From Streptomyces sp. CMB-StM0423 (GTDB taxonomy: Bacteria; Actinomycetota; Actinomycetes; Streptomycetales; Streptomycetaceae), in contig NZ_CP025407.1 of the NCBI RefSeq assembly GCF_002847285.1, positions 3,164,501-3,228,500 on the forward strand: DNA of 64,000 nucleotides. Reading direction: 5' to 3'. Below are positions 1 through 8,235 of the stretch, in pieces (position 1 is the first letter of the stretch; each line of letters opens with the position of its first letter). The position numbers were made by a program, and so were the translations under genes. The notes below the pieces were generated by a model. It saw nothing but the letters and a program-made list of their open reading frames with translations, was not told the origin of the DNA and searched no databases.

Positions 1-56
1 TCGGTGGTGTACTCCTCGACGTCCTCGACGGGCGCCTCAGCGGTGGTCTCAGCCAC
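1..56 (-). CDS. rpsI: 30S ribosomal protein S9 (N-terminal part, cut by window edge)
   Basis: Only the first 18 codons are in the window. Reading from a GTG at 56, the peptide begins MAETTAEAPVEDVEEYTT, an acidic N-terminal tail like that of actinobacterial S9. An AGGAGA ribosome binding site lies 4-5 bases before the GTG. It follows rplM after a 42-base gap on the same strand, which is the conserved rplM-rpsI operon order. S9 is a small-subunit protein whose C-terminal tail reaches the P-site tRNA; that part lies outside the window. Identification rests on the tail and on gene order. Confidence 0.9.
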   Translation of the reverse strand, partial: MAETTAEAPVEDVEEYTT

Positions 57-98
57 GATTCTCCTCAGCTTCTCTGTCTCTAGGGGGTGTGGCCGGGA

Positions 99-542
99 CT
101 ACTGCGCGACCTGGGTGATCTCGTACGGGACCGGCTGCTGAGCGGCGTGCGGGTGCTCGGCACCGCGGTACACCTTCAGCTTGCTGAGCATCTGACGGCC
201 CAGGGTGTTCTTGGGCAGCATGCCGCGGACGGCCTTCTCGACGGCCTTCTCCGGGTTCTTGTCCATCAGCTCGTCGTAGCGGACGGAACGGAGACCGCCG
301 GGGTAGCCGGAGTGGCGGTAGGCCAGCTTCTGGGTCCGCTTGTTGCCGGAGAGGTGCACCTTGTCGGCGTTGATGATGATGACGAAGTCACCAGCGTCGA
401 CGTGAGGCGCGTACACCGGCTTGTGCTTGCCACGCAGCAACTGGGCGACCTGGGAGGCCAGGCGGCCCAGAACGACGTCGGTGGCGTCGATGACGTGCCA
501 CTGACGCTGGACGTCGCCGGGCTTGGGGCTGTACGTACGCAC
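99..542 (-). CDS. rplM: 50S ribosomal protein L13
   Basis: The 147-residue protein matches L13 in length and motifs, including [12 protein letters not shown] near residue 20, the stretch ending in INADK near residue 60 and the [10 protein letters not shown] segment near residue 110. L13 is an early-assembly protein of the large subunit. The start is GTG at 542, giving MRTYSPK. It is the first gene of an operon with rpsI. A promoter of the housekeeping type (TTGACC, 18-base spacer, TATTCT) lies about 175 bases upstream, so the mRNA should have a long leader with two palindromes. Confidence 0.97.
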   Translation of the reverse strand: MRTYSPKPGDVQRQWHVIDATDVVLGRLASQVAQLLRGKHKPVYAPHVDAGDFVIIINADKVHLSGNKRTQKLAYRHSGYPGGLRSVRYDELMDKNPEKAVEKAVRGMLPKNTLGRQMLSKLKVYRGAEHPHAAQQPVPYEITQVAQ

Positions 543-655
543 GGTCGTAGCCTTCGCTTCTTCAGTGGGTGTTCTCTGACAAGGTCACCCGGAGATCACG
601 GCAGCAGTAGACCGCGCCGGCGACGCAAACCGACGGCTGATCGCTGATCAATCGT

Positions 656-690
656 CCTGGTGGACCAGGCGTAACGGCCTCACGCGTGAG
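656..690 (-). promoter_or_regulatory. Two perfect palindromes in the rplM leader
   Basis: Positions 656-669 read CCTGGTGGACCAGG, a six-pair inverted repeat around GG. Positions 679-690 read CTCACGCGTGAG, a perfect 12-base palindrome. Both lie between the predicted rplM promoter and the rplM start, so they would form small hairpins in the leader RNA or bind a dimeric protein on DNA. No regulator is known to me for them. Confidence 0.5.
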
Positions 691-721
691 AACGAGCAGC
701 CAATACGCACAACAATCCAGC

Positions 722-751
722 AGAATACCGGGGCCCGCACCACCAGGTCAA
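722..751 (-). promoter_or_regulatory. Predicted promoter of rplM-rpsI
   Basis: Read on the minus strand, TTGACC (746-751) is followed by an 18-base spacer and TATTCT (722-727). This matches the principal sigma factor consensus TTGACN / TANNNT. Transcription should start near 715, leaving a leader of roughly 170 bases before the rplM GTG. The rpsL promoter has the same minus 35 hexamer and the same spacer length. Confidence 0.65.
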
Positions 752-805
752 AACACCCCTGCCGCTCCCCCGCACGCAGGCCCGGCCCACGTCAGGCCCG
801 GAAGA

Positions 806-2437
806 TCAACGCCGCCGGGCCACCCGGCCCTCGTCCCAGACCGCCTCCGGCGTCTCCCGGACCCGGCCGTCCGCGCCGAAGAGCAGGAACCGGTCGAAGC
901 TGCGCGCGAACCAGCGGTCGTGCGTCACCGCCAGCACCGTCCCCTCGTACGCCTCAAGCCCCTCCTGGAGCGCCTCCGCGCTCTCCAGGTCGAGGTTGTC
1001 CGTCGGCTCGTCGAGCAGCAGCGCCGTCGACCCCTCCAGCTCCAGCAGCAGGATCTGGAACCGGGCCTGCTGGCCGCCCGAGAGCCGGTCGAAGGGCTGC
1101 TCCGCCGCCCGGTCCAGCTCGTACCTGCGCAGGGCCGACATCGACGCGCCCTTGTCCTTCGCGTGGTCCTTCCACAGGATGTCCAGCAGGGTGCGCCCCT
1201 GCAGCTCCGGGTGCGCGTGGGTCTGCGCGAAGTGCCCCGGCACCACGCGGGCGCCCAGCTTCCACATCCCGCCGTGCGCCACTGCCTCTCCCGTGGGGCT
1301 CCCCGCCAGCAGCCGCAGGAAGTGCGACTTCCCCGAGCCGTTCGAGCCCAGCACCGCGACCCGCTCCCCGTAGAAGACCTCCAGCGAGAACGGGCTCATC
1401 AGCCCGCTCAGCTCCAGCTCCTCGCAGGTGATCGCCCGCACCCCGGTCCGCCCGCCGCGCAGCCGCATCCGGATGTCCTGCTCCCGCGGCGGCGCCATCG
1501 GCGGTCCCGCCTCCTCGAACTTCCGCAGCCGCGTCTGCGCGGCCCGGTAGCGCGAGGCCATGTCGGAGTTGAACGCGGCCTTCTGCTTGTACATGATGAC
1601 CAGCCGCTTGAGCTTCGCGTGCTCCTCGTCCCAGCGCCTGCGCAGCTCCTCGAACCGCTCGAAGCGCTCCTTGCGCGCCTCGTGGTACGTGCCGAAGCCG
1701 CCCCCGTGCACCCACACGTCGCTGCCCGCGGGGCTCGGCTCGACGCTGACGATCTTCTCCGCGCTGCGCGCCAGCAGCTCCCGGTCGTGGCTGACGAAGA
1801 GCACGGTCTTCTGCGTCTCCCGGAGCTGCTGCTCCAGCCACAACTTGCCCGGTACGTCCAGATAGTTGTCCGGCTCGTCGAGCAGCAGCACCTCGTCCGT
1901 ACCGCGCAGCAGCGCCTCCAGCACGAGCCGCTTCTGCTCGCCGCCCGACAACGTACGCACCTCGCGCCACTGGGCCCGCTCGTACGGCACGCCCAGGGCG
2001 GCCATCGTGCACTTGTCCCACAGCGTCTCCGCCTCGTACCCCCGGGCCTCCGCCCAGTCGCTCAGCGCCTGCGCGTACGCGAGCTGGGCGCGCTCGTCGT
2101 CGCGCTCCATGATCGCCGACTCGGCCTCGTCGACCGCCGCCGCGGCCGTCCGGATCCGCGGCTGGGCGACGGAGACCAGCAGGTCACGAACCGTACGCTC
2201 GTCCCGCACCGAGCCGACGAACTGCGGCATCACGCCCAGCCCGCCGCCGGTCGAGATGCTGCCGCCGTGCGGCTGCAGCTCCCCGGCGAGCAGCCGCAGC
2301 AAGGTCGTCTTCCCCGCCCCGTTGGCCCCCACCAGCGCCACGGCGGCGCCCTCGCCGACGCGGAACGAGACGTCGCCGAGCAGCGGCCGCCCGTCCGGCA
2401 GGTAGTACTCCAGGTGCGCGGCCTCCAGGTGTCCCAT
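806..2437 (-). CDS. ABC-F family ATPase (ribosome-associated, no membrane domain)
   Basis: The 543-residue protein has two ABC nucleotide-binding domains and no membrane segments. Domain 1 has Walker A GANGAGKT (37-44), signature LSGGEQKR and Walker B LLLDEPDNYLD. Domain 2 has GSNGSGKS, LSGGQQAR and LLLDEPTDNLD. Both keep the catalytic Glu after the Walker B Asp. The charged helical linker between them is the segment that contacts P-site tRNA in ABC-F factors. The family includes translation factors such as EttA and antibiotic ribosome-protection proteins; sequence alone does not decide which this is. The ATG at 2437 was chosen because GGGAGG lies nine bases before it; an ATG three codons upstream would abut that site. 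Confidence 0.9.
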   Translation of the reverse strand: MGHLEAAHLEYYLPDGRPLLGDVSFRVGEGAAVALVGANGAGKTTLLRLLAGELQPHGGSISTGGGLGVMPQFVGSVRDERTVRDLLVSVAQPRIRTAAAAVDEAESAIMERDDERAQLAYAQALSDWAEARGYEAETLWDKCTMAALGVPYERAQWREVRTLSGGEQKRLVLEALLRGTDEVLLLDEPDNYLDVPGKLWLEQQLRETQKTVLFVSHDRELLARSAEKIVSVEPSPAGSDVWVHGGGFGTYHEARKERFERFEELRRRWDEEHAKLKRLVIMYKQKAAFNSDMASRYRAAQTRLRKFEEAGPPMAPPREQDIRMRLRGGRTGVRAITCEELELSGLMSPFSLEVFYGERVAVLGSNGSGKSHFLRLLAGSPTGEAVAHGGMWKLGARVVPGHFAQTHAHPELQGRTLLDILWKDHAKDKGASMSALRRYELDRAAEQPFDRLSGGQQARFQILLLELEGSTALLLDEPTDNLDLESAEALQEGLEAYEGTVLAVTHDRWFARSFDRFLLFGADGRVRETPEAVWDEGRVARRR

Positions 2438-2579
2438 GCACCCCATCCTCCCGGCCCGCGGCGCCACGGCGAAACGGGTTTTCCGCGCCGTACGGGACCC
2501 GCCCGTCCCGTACGCCCCCGGACCGCCCCCGCGGCGCCCAACGCCCCCACGCCGCCGTCCGGGTGACGGTGGGCCCGGT

Positions 2580-2585
2580 TAAGAT
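2580..2585 (+). promoter_or_regulatory. Leaderless-type minus 10 box of the membrane protein gene
   Basis: TAAGAT fits TANNNT and is followed by exactly seven bases and the ATG at 2593. This is the spacing at which transcription begins at the A of the start codon in actinobacteria. No Shine-Dalgarno sequence precedes the ATG, which agrees with a leaderless transcript. Confidence 0.6.
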
Positions 2586-2592
2586 GCCCGCC

Positions 2593-3462
2593 ATGAGCTT
2601 CGGGCAGGGGGGCGGCTACGGCGGCCCCGGGGGGCAGGGGCAGGGATCGGGCTTCGGTCCGCCGGGATCCGGCGGGCCCGCGCCCGACTGGAGCGCGCTC
2701 GCCGACTCCGCGGCCGCCGAGCGGCGCCGCAAGCGGCGGCTGCTGACGATCGTCGGCGGGGCGCTGGCCACGGTCGTGATAGCCGGCGCGGTCGCCGCGG
2801 CGGTCGTCACCACCTCCGGCGGCGACGACGATCCGTCGAGCAGCGCCTCGGAGGACCGGATATCCGGCGCGGGGAGCGAGAGCGGCAAGGGCGACCCGTC
2901 GTTCTCCTCGGTGGCCCCGCCGCCGGACCCCAAGGAGTTCATCGCCTCCGCGGACAAGGACACGGCCCCGCTGACCGTCGACAGCTTCTTCCCCAACGAG
3001 AAGATCACCGTCAGCGGCCACACGTACGAGCGCAGGGCCACTCACAGCACCCGCGAGTGCGCCTCCGGCGCCTCCAGCAAGCTCGGCAAGATCCTCACCG
3101 CCAACGGCTGCGACCGGCTGCTGCGCGCCACGTTCACCCGCGAGGGCATGGCGGTCACCGTCGGCGTCGCCGCCTTCGCCGACGAGGGCCCGGCCGCCCG
3201 CACCGCCGAGCAGGCGAACGGCAACCTGGAGTCGCTGCCCGGCCAGGGCGTCCCCGAGTTCTGCCGCGCCACCGCCTGCCGGCTAACGAGCAACACCCTC
3301 GGCCGCTACGCCTACTTCACCATCGCCGGCTACGCCGACGGCAAGGCCGTCACCGCCGACGACGGCCCGACGAGCGAGGCCGTACGGGACACCGGCGCGT
3401 ACGTCTACCGCCGCATCATGGACCGCGGCCGGGAGCAGGCCCTGAAGTCAACCGAGCAGTAG
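2593..3462 (+). CDS. Single-pass membrane protein with Gly/Pro-rich cytoplasmic tail
   Basis: The 289-residue protein starts MSFGQGGG and has a Gly/Pro/Gln-rich N-terminus of about 50 residues. An Arg/Lys patch (RRRKRR) is followed by one membrane helix (LLTIVGGALATVVIAGAVAA, about 56-75), a Ser/Asp-rich linker and an extracellular domain of about 170 residues with four cysteines (C155, C170, and two in EFCRATAC) that could form disulfides. The architecture is common in Streptomyces envelope proteins of unknown role. It is divergent from the ABC-F gene, 155 bases apart. A TANNNT box seven bases before the ATG suggests a leaderless mRNA. No specific function can be assigned. Confidence 0.75.
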   Translation: MSFGQGGGYGGPGGQGQGSGFGPPGSGGPAPDWSALADSAAAERRRKRRLLTIVGGALATVVIAGAVAAAVVTTSGGDDDPSSSASEDRISGAGSESGKGDPSFSSVAPPPDPKEFIASADKDTAPLTVDSFFPNEKITVSGHTYERRATHSTRECASGASSKLGKILTANGCDRLLRATFTREGMAVTVGVAAFADEGPAARTAEQANGNLESLPGQGVPEFCRATACRLTSNTLGRYAYFTIAGYADGKAVTADDGPTSEAVRDTGAYVYRRIMDRGREQALKSTEQ

Positions 3463-3546
3463 CCCCGTCCGCCTTTCGGGCGAGGACAGCCCCCGAACGG
3501 GGCAACCCGCGTGGTACGAGGGCGCGCGCGGTGGTCCGCTGGACTC

Positions 3547-4509
3547 ATGAAAATCCTGGTCACCGGCGCCACGGGCGCCCTCGGCAGCCGACTCGTACCC
3601 CTCCTCACCGCGGCCGGACACACCGTCACCGGCACCACCACGAGCGAGGCGAAGACGGAGCGGCTGCGCGCGGCGGGCGCGGAGCCGGTCGTGCTCGACG
3701 TGCTCGACCCGGCGGCCGTACGGGAGGCCGTGGCGGACGCCGCCCCCGAGGTGATCGTGCACGAGGCCACGGCCCTCTCCCAGCAGACCGACCTGAGCGC
3801 CCGCGAACTCCGCAACCTCGACACCGTCTTCGCCACCACCAACCGGCTGCGCAGCGAGGGCACCGACAACCTGCTGGCGGCGGCCGCCGACACCGGCACC
3901 CGCCGGTTCATCGCGCAGAGCTTCGCCGGCTGGCCGTACAAGCGCGAAGGCAGCCGGATCAAGACCGAGGAAGACCCGCTCGACACCACCCCTCCCCCCG
4001 GCACCGAGCAGAGCCTTGGCGCCATGAAGCACCTGGAGGAGGCGGTCACCACCGCCCCCGGCATCGAGGGCATCGTCCTGCGCTACGGCGGCTTCTACGG
4101 CCCCGGCACGACGATCTACCCGGGCGGCGAGCAGGCGGAGATGGTGCGCAGGCGCCTCCTGCCGGTGGTGGGCCGCGGCGAGGGAGTGCTGTCGCTGATC
4201 CACATCGAGGACGCGGCGGCGGCGACGGCCGCGGCGGTGGAACGGGGCACGCCGGGCATCTACAACATCACGGACGACGACCCCGCGGCGCAGAAGGAGT
4301 GGCTGCCGCGGCTGGCGGCGGCGATGGGCGCGCGGCCGCCGCGGCGGGTGCCGGTGTGGCTGGCGCGGCTGGCGGCGGGGAAGTGGGTGACGATGGTGAT
4401 GACGGAGGGCCGGGGGGCGTCGAACGACAAGGCCAAGAGCGAGCTGGGGTGGCAGCCGGGGCACCCGACGTGGCGGGAGGGGTTCACGGAGGTGTTCGCG
4501 GCGAGGTAG
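3547..4509 (+). CDS. Extended SDR-like NAD(P)-binding protein (epimerase family, atypical)
   Basis: The 320-residue protein opens with MKILVTGATGALG, whose GxxGxxG loop binds the dinucleotide of a Rossmann fold, and has the extended-SDR features RRFIAQSF, LRYGGFYGPGT and SLIHIEDAA. In the usual YxxxK catalytic motif the Lys appears to be present (LGAMKHLEEA) but the Tyr position holds Leu, so it may bind nucleotide without classical dehydrogenase chemistry. It stands alone between a membrane protein and a convergent glycosidase. The ATG at 3547 was chosen because the family starts at this beta strand; no strong ribosome binding site is visible. Confidence 0.8.
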   Translation: MKILVTGATGALGSRLVPLLTAAGHTVTGTTTSEAKTERLRAAGAEPVVLDVLDPAAVREAVADAAPEVIVHEATALSQQTDLSARELRNLDTVFATTNRLRSEGTDNLLAAAADTGTRRFIAQSFAGWPYKREGSRIKTEEDPLDTTPPPGTEQSLGAMKHLEEAVTTAPGIEGIVLRYGGFYGPGTTIYPGGEQAEMVRRRLLPVVGRGEGVLSLIHIEDAAAATAAAVERGTPGIYNITDDDPAAQKEWLPRLAAAMGARPPRRVPVWLARLAAGKWVTMVMTEGRGASNDKAKSELGWQPGHPTWREGFTEVFAAR

Positions 4510-4527
4510 GGGCAGGGCGACGGGGGC

Positions 4528-4571
4528 GGGGGGCCCGTCCCCGCAGGAAGCCACACCGCAACGGGCCCCCC
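4528..4571. terminator. Bidirectional hairpin between convergent genes
   Basis: An 11-base perfect stem (4528-4538 with 4561-4571, GGGGGGCCCGT / ACGGGCCCCCC) encloses a 22-base loop. It sits between the stop of the SDR-like gene and the stop of the GH3 gene, where a two-way terminator is expected. Confidence 0.6.
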
Positions 4572-4577
4572 ACCCCT

Positions 4578-6395
4578 TCAGTAGGGCCGGAGCCCGTACC
4601 CGTACCGGAACAGCGGCTCCGAGCCGGCCTCCCGGGACACCGCCGCGTCCGCCGCCCGGCGCGGCCAGGTGACCGGCAGCCGCCCGCTGAACCCGGCCCC
4701 GAAGAGCGCGTCCGTGATGCCGCGGGCCTCCGTCCCCGGCAGCCAGGCCGCCACGAAGGCGTCCGTGCGCGCCAGGGCCTCCCCCAGCACCAGCGGCCGC
4801 CCGGAGTACAGGACGCCCACGCAGGTCTTCGCACGCCCGCACACGTCGGCGAGACCGGCCTCGTTCCGCGCGCCCAGCGCCAGGGTCCCGGAGTCGCCGG
4901 ACCACTCCGCGTACGGATCCTCGCCGCCGACCCAGATCCCGACGTCGCCGCGCCCCTCGGTCGCCACCTCGATGCCGGTGCCGGCGGTGGCGGCCCGCAG
5001 CGCCTGGAGGAACGTCGTCCCCCGCGTCGTCCGCCCCGTACCGCCCTGCCAGCCGACCGACCAGCCGCCGAGCTGCCGCCCCAGGTCGTCGGCGCCGTTG
5101 CCGCCGACGACGATGCGGTACGGGCCGCGCCGCGGGAGCGGCAGCGCGCCGCGCTCGTTGCGGAGCAGCACCTGCGAGGCCCGTACGGCCTGGCGCGCGA
5201 CGGCGCGGTGGCGGGGGGAGCCGACGGCGGCGGTGCGGGCGGGGTCGGTGAAGGGGCGGTCGAAGAGCCCGAGGCGGTCCTTGGCGGCGAGGATGCGGCG
5301 TACGGCGTCGTCCACGCGCTGGAGGGGGATGTCCCCGCGGCGGACGCCGCCGACGATTGCGCGGTGCACGCCGCGGTGGTCCCTGGAGACCATGACCATG
5401 TCGACGCCGGCGTTGACGGCACGCGCTACCTGGGCGGCGAGGTCCTTGCCGGGGAGCTGCTGCACGGCGTCGTAGTCGCTGACGACGAAGCCGCGGAAGC
5501 CGAGTTCGCCTTTGAGCACGCCGGTGAGGAGCCGGCGGTCGCCGTGGGTCTTCGTGCCGTGGACGCTGCTGTAGCTGGCCATGACGGAGCCGACGCCGGC
5601 GGCGATGGCGTCGCGGTACGGGGCGAGGTGGACGCGGCGCAGCTCCTCTTCTGTGACCCGTACGTCGCCCTGGTCCAGGAGCCGGCCTTCGCCGGCGGCG
5701 GTGCCGTAGGCGGTGCCGCCGTCGCCGAGGTAGTGCTTGGCGGTGGCGAGCACGGAGCGGGGGCCGAGGGCGGCCCCCTGGAACCCGCGCACGGAGGCGG
5801 CGCCGAGTTTCCCCACGAGGGCGGGATCCTCGGCGTAGCCCTCGTACGTACGCCCCCACCGCACGTCCTGCGGCACGCACACGCACGGCGTGAACGCCCA
5901 CCGCACCCCGGCGCCCAGCGTCTCGTCCCGCGCGACGCGCTCGGCGCGGCGGACGAGCGCGGGGGCGCGGGTGGCGCCCATGCCGATGTGGTGCGGGAAG
6001 ATCACGGACCCGGTGATGCCGCTCATGCCGTGCACGGCGTCGGCACCGTAGAGCAACGGAATACGCAGCCTGCTGCGCAGGGCGGCCCGCTGATACCCGT
6101 CGGTCATCCGGGCCCAGGCGGCGGCGTCGTTGCCTCCGCCGCGTGGGCCGCCGTCGTCGCCGGCGCTGAGCATGGCGCCGATGCCGAGACGGGCGAGGTC
6201 GCGGGGGTCGCCGAGGAAGGCGTTCTGCACCTGGATCATCTGCCCGGCCTTCTCGGCGAGGGTCATGTGAGGCAGACAGTCGAGACCGCGACAGCGGGCA
6301 GGGGGCGCAGGGGGCCGGGAGTCGGGGTCGAGGGAGGAGGGGGCGGCGCAGGCGCCGAGGAGAAGGAGAGAACAGAAAGCGGCAAGGAGACGCAT
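4578..6395 (-). CDS. Secreted lipoprotein glycoside hydrolase, GH3 (exo-beta-glucanase/beta-glucosidase type)
   Basis: The 605-residue protein starts with a lipoprotein signal, MRLLAAFCSLLLLGAC, with the lipidated Cys at 16. The GH3 barrel contains KHYLGDGGT and then GFRGFVVSDYDAV, whose Asp is the predicted nucleophile. The second domain has VGGEDPYAEW, matching the VGE motif that supplies the acid/base Glu in barley exo-beta-glucanase ExoI. Both catalytic residues are therefore present. The likely role is release of glucose from external beta-glucans at the cell surface; the exact linkage cannot be told. It follows truA after a hairpin and an intergenic repeat and is probably transcribed alone from a TAGGTT box close to the start. 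Confidence 0.88.
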   Translation of the reverse strand: MRLLAAFCSLLLLGACAAPSSLDPDSRPPAPPARCRGLDCLPHMTLAEKAGQMIQVQNAFLGDPRDLARLGIGAMLSAGDDGGPRGGGNDAAAWARMTDGYQRAALRSRLRIPLLYGADAVHGMSGITGSVIFPHHIGMGATRAPALVRRAERVARDETLGAGVRWAFTPCVCVPQDVRWGRTYEGYAEDPALVGKLGAASVRGFQGAALGPRSVLATAKHYLGDGGTAYGTAAGEGRLLDQGDVRVTEEELRRVHLAPYRDAIAAGVGSVMASYSSVHGTKTHGDRRLLTGVLKGELGFRGFVVSDYDAVQQLPGKDLAAQVARAVNAGVDMVMVSRDHRGVHRAIVGGVRRGDIPLQRVDDAVRRILAAKDRLGLFDRPFTDPARTAAVGSPRHRAVARQAVRASQVLLRNERGALPLPRRGPYRIVVGGNGADDLGRQLGGWSVGWQGGTGRTTRGTTFLQALRAATAGTGIEVATEGRGDVGIWVGGEDPYAEWSGDSGTLALGARNEAGLADVCGRAKTCVGVLYSGRPLVLGEALARTDAFVAAWLPGTEARGITDALFGAGFSGRLPVTWPRRAADAAVSREAGSEPLFRYGYGLRPY

Positions 6396-6500
6396 GCTCG
6401 TCACCCAACCTATGCCGGGGGCGCGAGTGGCCCAGGCACACGGGACTGGGGGCACAGGTCACCCGCCGGGGGCGGAGGAGGGGCTCAGGAGATGCAACGG

Positions 6501-6560
6501 GGTCCGGGGGGGGCGGAGCCCCCGGTTTCGGGAAGGGGCGGGATCGGGGACAGCCCCCCG
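6501..6560. repeat. Streptomyces-type GC-rich intergenic repeat
   Basis: A GGTCCGGGG run is followed by the hairpin GGGGGC-gga-GCCCCC (6509-6523) and then CGGTTTCGGGAAGGGGCG. I recall this arrangement (GGAGCCCCCGGTTTCGGGAAGGGGCG) as a small repeat scattered through intergenic regions of Streptomyces genomes, often next to gene ends. A related unit lies at 6620-6660. It carries no coding signal. Confidence 0.5.
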
Positions 6561-6626
6561 CACCCGGCGTCCGGACCAGCCCTGACCCGCACGCACGCCC
6601 GCCCGCGAACGCGCAGCCGCCGGGGT

Positions 6627-6645
6627 CCGGGGGCCGCGCCCCCGG
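6627..6645 (-). terminator. Hairpin downstream of truA
   Basis: CCGGGGGC (6627-6634) pairs with GCCCCCGG (6638-6645) around a CGC loop. It starts about 20 bases after the truA stop and probably ends the infA-to-truA transcription unit. No T-run follows, as is common in high-GC actinobacteria. Confidence 0.55.
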
Positions 6646-6665
6646 GGTCCGGGAGGGGGAGACCC

Positions 6666-7520
6666 CTAGCTCGTGCCCAGGGTGCGGAGGCGGCGGGAGG
6701 CCGTGTTGCGGGCTGCCAGGGCCTCGTCCGGCGGGTAGCCCACCTCCTCCAGCGTCAGCCCGTGCGGACGCACGACCTGCACCGCCGAGTCCCGCACCGC
6801 CGCCCCCAGCACCCGCCCCACCCACTCCGGCTCCCGGTGCCCGTCGCCGACGAAAAGCATCGCGCCGACCAGCGCCCGCACCATGTTGTGGCAGAAGGCG
6901 TCCGCCTTGACCGTCGCCTCCAGCACCCCGTCCGCCCGCCGCGACCACCGCAGGTCCAGCAGCCGCCGGATCGTCGTCGCCCCCTCCCGGCGCTTGCAGA
7001 AGGCCGCGAAGTCGTGCTCCCCCAGCAGCAGCTCCGCCGCCGCGTTCATCGCGGCGGCGTCGAGCGGCCGGTTGTGCCACAGCACGTGCCCGCGCAGCAG
7101 CGGGTCGACGCCGCCGGGGTCGTCGCCGACGCGGTACGCGTAGCGGCGCCAGATCGCCGAGAACCGGGCGTTGAAGTGCGGCGGTGCGGCGGTCACCCGC
7201 CAGACCCGGACATCGTGCGGCAGCCGCCCCGCCAGCCGCCGCAGCAGCAGCTCTCCCCGCTCCCCCTGCTCCGCCCACACCGGCTCCGGCAGGTCGACGT
7301 GCGCCACCTGCCCCCGCGCGTGCACCCCCGCGTCCGTACGGCCCGCCACCGTCAGCTCGTACGGCGCGGACGCCCGCAGGACGACGCGCAGCGCCGTCTC
7401 CAGCTCCTCCTGTACCGTCCGCTGGCCCTCGCGCTGCCGCGCCCAGCCGGAGAAGCCGCTCCCGTCGTACGACAGGTCCAGCCGCACCCGTACGAAGCCG
7501 GCCGCCACCTCGTCACTCAC
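6666..7520 (-). CDS. truA: tRNA pseudouridine synthase A (positions 38-40)
   Basis: The 284-residue protein has the TruA signature [14 protein letters not shown] near residue 16 and [16 protein letters not shown] near residue 60, where the Asp of RTDAGVHA is the catalytic residue that attacks the uridine ring. The RRYAYR segment and the C-terminal half with [13 protein letters not shown] are also typical. It converts uridines 38-40 of the tRNA anticodon arm to pseudouridine. The start is GTG at 7520, with GAGAGG eight bases upstream. It is the last gene of the rpoA-rplQ-truA group, separated from rplQ by a hairpin. Confidence 0.95.
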   Translation of the reverse strand: MSDEVAAGFVRVRLDLSYDGSGFSGWARQREGQRTVQEELETALRVVLRASAPYELTVAGRTDAGVHARGQVAHVDLPEPVWAEQGERGELLLRRLAGRLPHDVRVWRVTAAPPHFNARFSAIWRRYAYRVGDDPGGVDPLLRGHVLWHNRPLDAAAMNAAAELLLGEHDFAAFCKRREGATTIRRLLDLRWSRRADGVLEATVKADAFCHNMVRALVGAMLFVGDGHREPEWVGRVLGAAVRDSAVQVVRPHGLTLEEVGYPPDEALAARNTASRRLRTLGTS

Positions 7521-7540
7521 TGCCCTGTTCCTCTCAGCGC

Positions 7541-7576
7541 GACGGGCCCGCTCCCCCGGAGGGAAACGGGCCCGTC
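7541..7576 (-). terminator. Hairpin between rplQ and truA
   Basis: GACGGGCCCG (7541-7550) pairs perfectly with CGGGCCCGTC (7567-7576) around a 16-base loop, 18 bases after the rplQ stop. It may terminate part of the transcripts and lower truA expression relative to the ribosomal genes. Confidence 0.55.
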
Positions 7577-7594
7577 GTCATGCACGAACGCGCG

Positions 7595-8158
7595 TCAGGC
7601 GTCCTTGGCGTCCTTGCCCTCGGCGGACTCGCCGGCCTCGGACGAAGCCTCGGCCTCGCCCGCCTCGGCCTCAGCGGCGTCCGCCGCCTCGGCGGCCTCC
7701 GCGTCCTTCTTCAGACCGGCCGCCGCCTCCTCGCCCGCCACGTCCTTCGCGGAGCGCTTCGTCGCCGCCTCGGCCTCGCCGACCGCCTCCTGCTGCACGG
7801 TCAGCGCCTCGACCAGCTCGATCACCGCCATCTTGGCGTTGTCGCCGCGACGGTTGCCGATCTTGGTGATCCGGGTGTAGCCGCCCGGGCGGTTGTCGTA
7901 CCGCGGACCGATCTCGGTGAACAGCGTGTGCACCACGCTCTTGTCCGAGATGAGCTGCATGACCTGGCGGCGGTTGTGAAGGTCGCCCTTCTTCGCCTTG
8001 GTCACCAGCCGCTCGGCGTACGGACGCAGCCTGCGGGCCTTGGCCTCGGTCGTCGTGATGCGACCGTGCTCGAAGAGAGCGGTGGCCAGGTTCCGCAGCA
8101 TGGCGCGCTCGTGCGCCGCGCCGCCGCCCAGTCGGGCGCCCTTGGTGGGCTTCGGCAT
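7595..8158 (-). CDS. rplQ: 50S ribosomal protein L17 with acidic C-terminal extension
   Basis: The first 115 residues are canonical L17, with LGRxxxHR-like [36 protein letters not shown] and a [14 protein letters not shown] segment. The remaining 70 residues are an Ala/Glu-rich tail not found in E. coli L17 but common in actinobacteria. L17 sits near the peptide exit tunnel. The start is ATG at 8158. It follows rpoA by 77 bases in the conserved alpha operon order. Confidence 0.96.
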   Translation of the reverse strand: MPKPTKGARLGGGAAHERAMLRNLATALFEHGRITTTEAKARRLRPYAERLVTKAKKGDLHNRRQVMQLISDKSVVHTLFTEIGPRYDNRPGGYTRITKIGNRRGDNAKMAVIELVEALTVQQEAVGEAEAATKRSAKDVAGEEAAAGLKKDAEAAEAADAAEAEAGEAEASSEAGESAEGKDAKDA

Positions 8159-8235
8159 GGTGTTTCTCCTTTACCGCACCGGCCGTGTCAGGTACCGGTG
8201 ATCGGGGTCCGGGGGGCGTGGCGCCCCCCGGGACA

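Noticed and set aside
686..2566. A 626-codon plus-strand frame opposite the ABC-F gene
   Set aside because: Antisense shadow; Arg/Leu/Pro-rich with no recognisable domain.
3448..7278. A 1276-codon minus-strand frame
   Set aside because: Overlaps the convincing GH3 and truA genes in another frame, with Arg/Pro-rich noise.
3057..7880. A 1607-codon plus-strand frame across several genes
   Set aside because: It crosses the SDR-like gene, the GH3 gene and truA in wrong frames and is extremely Arg/Pro/Gly-rich. It is a chance frame in high-GC DNA.
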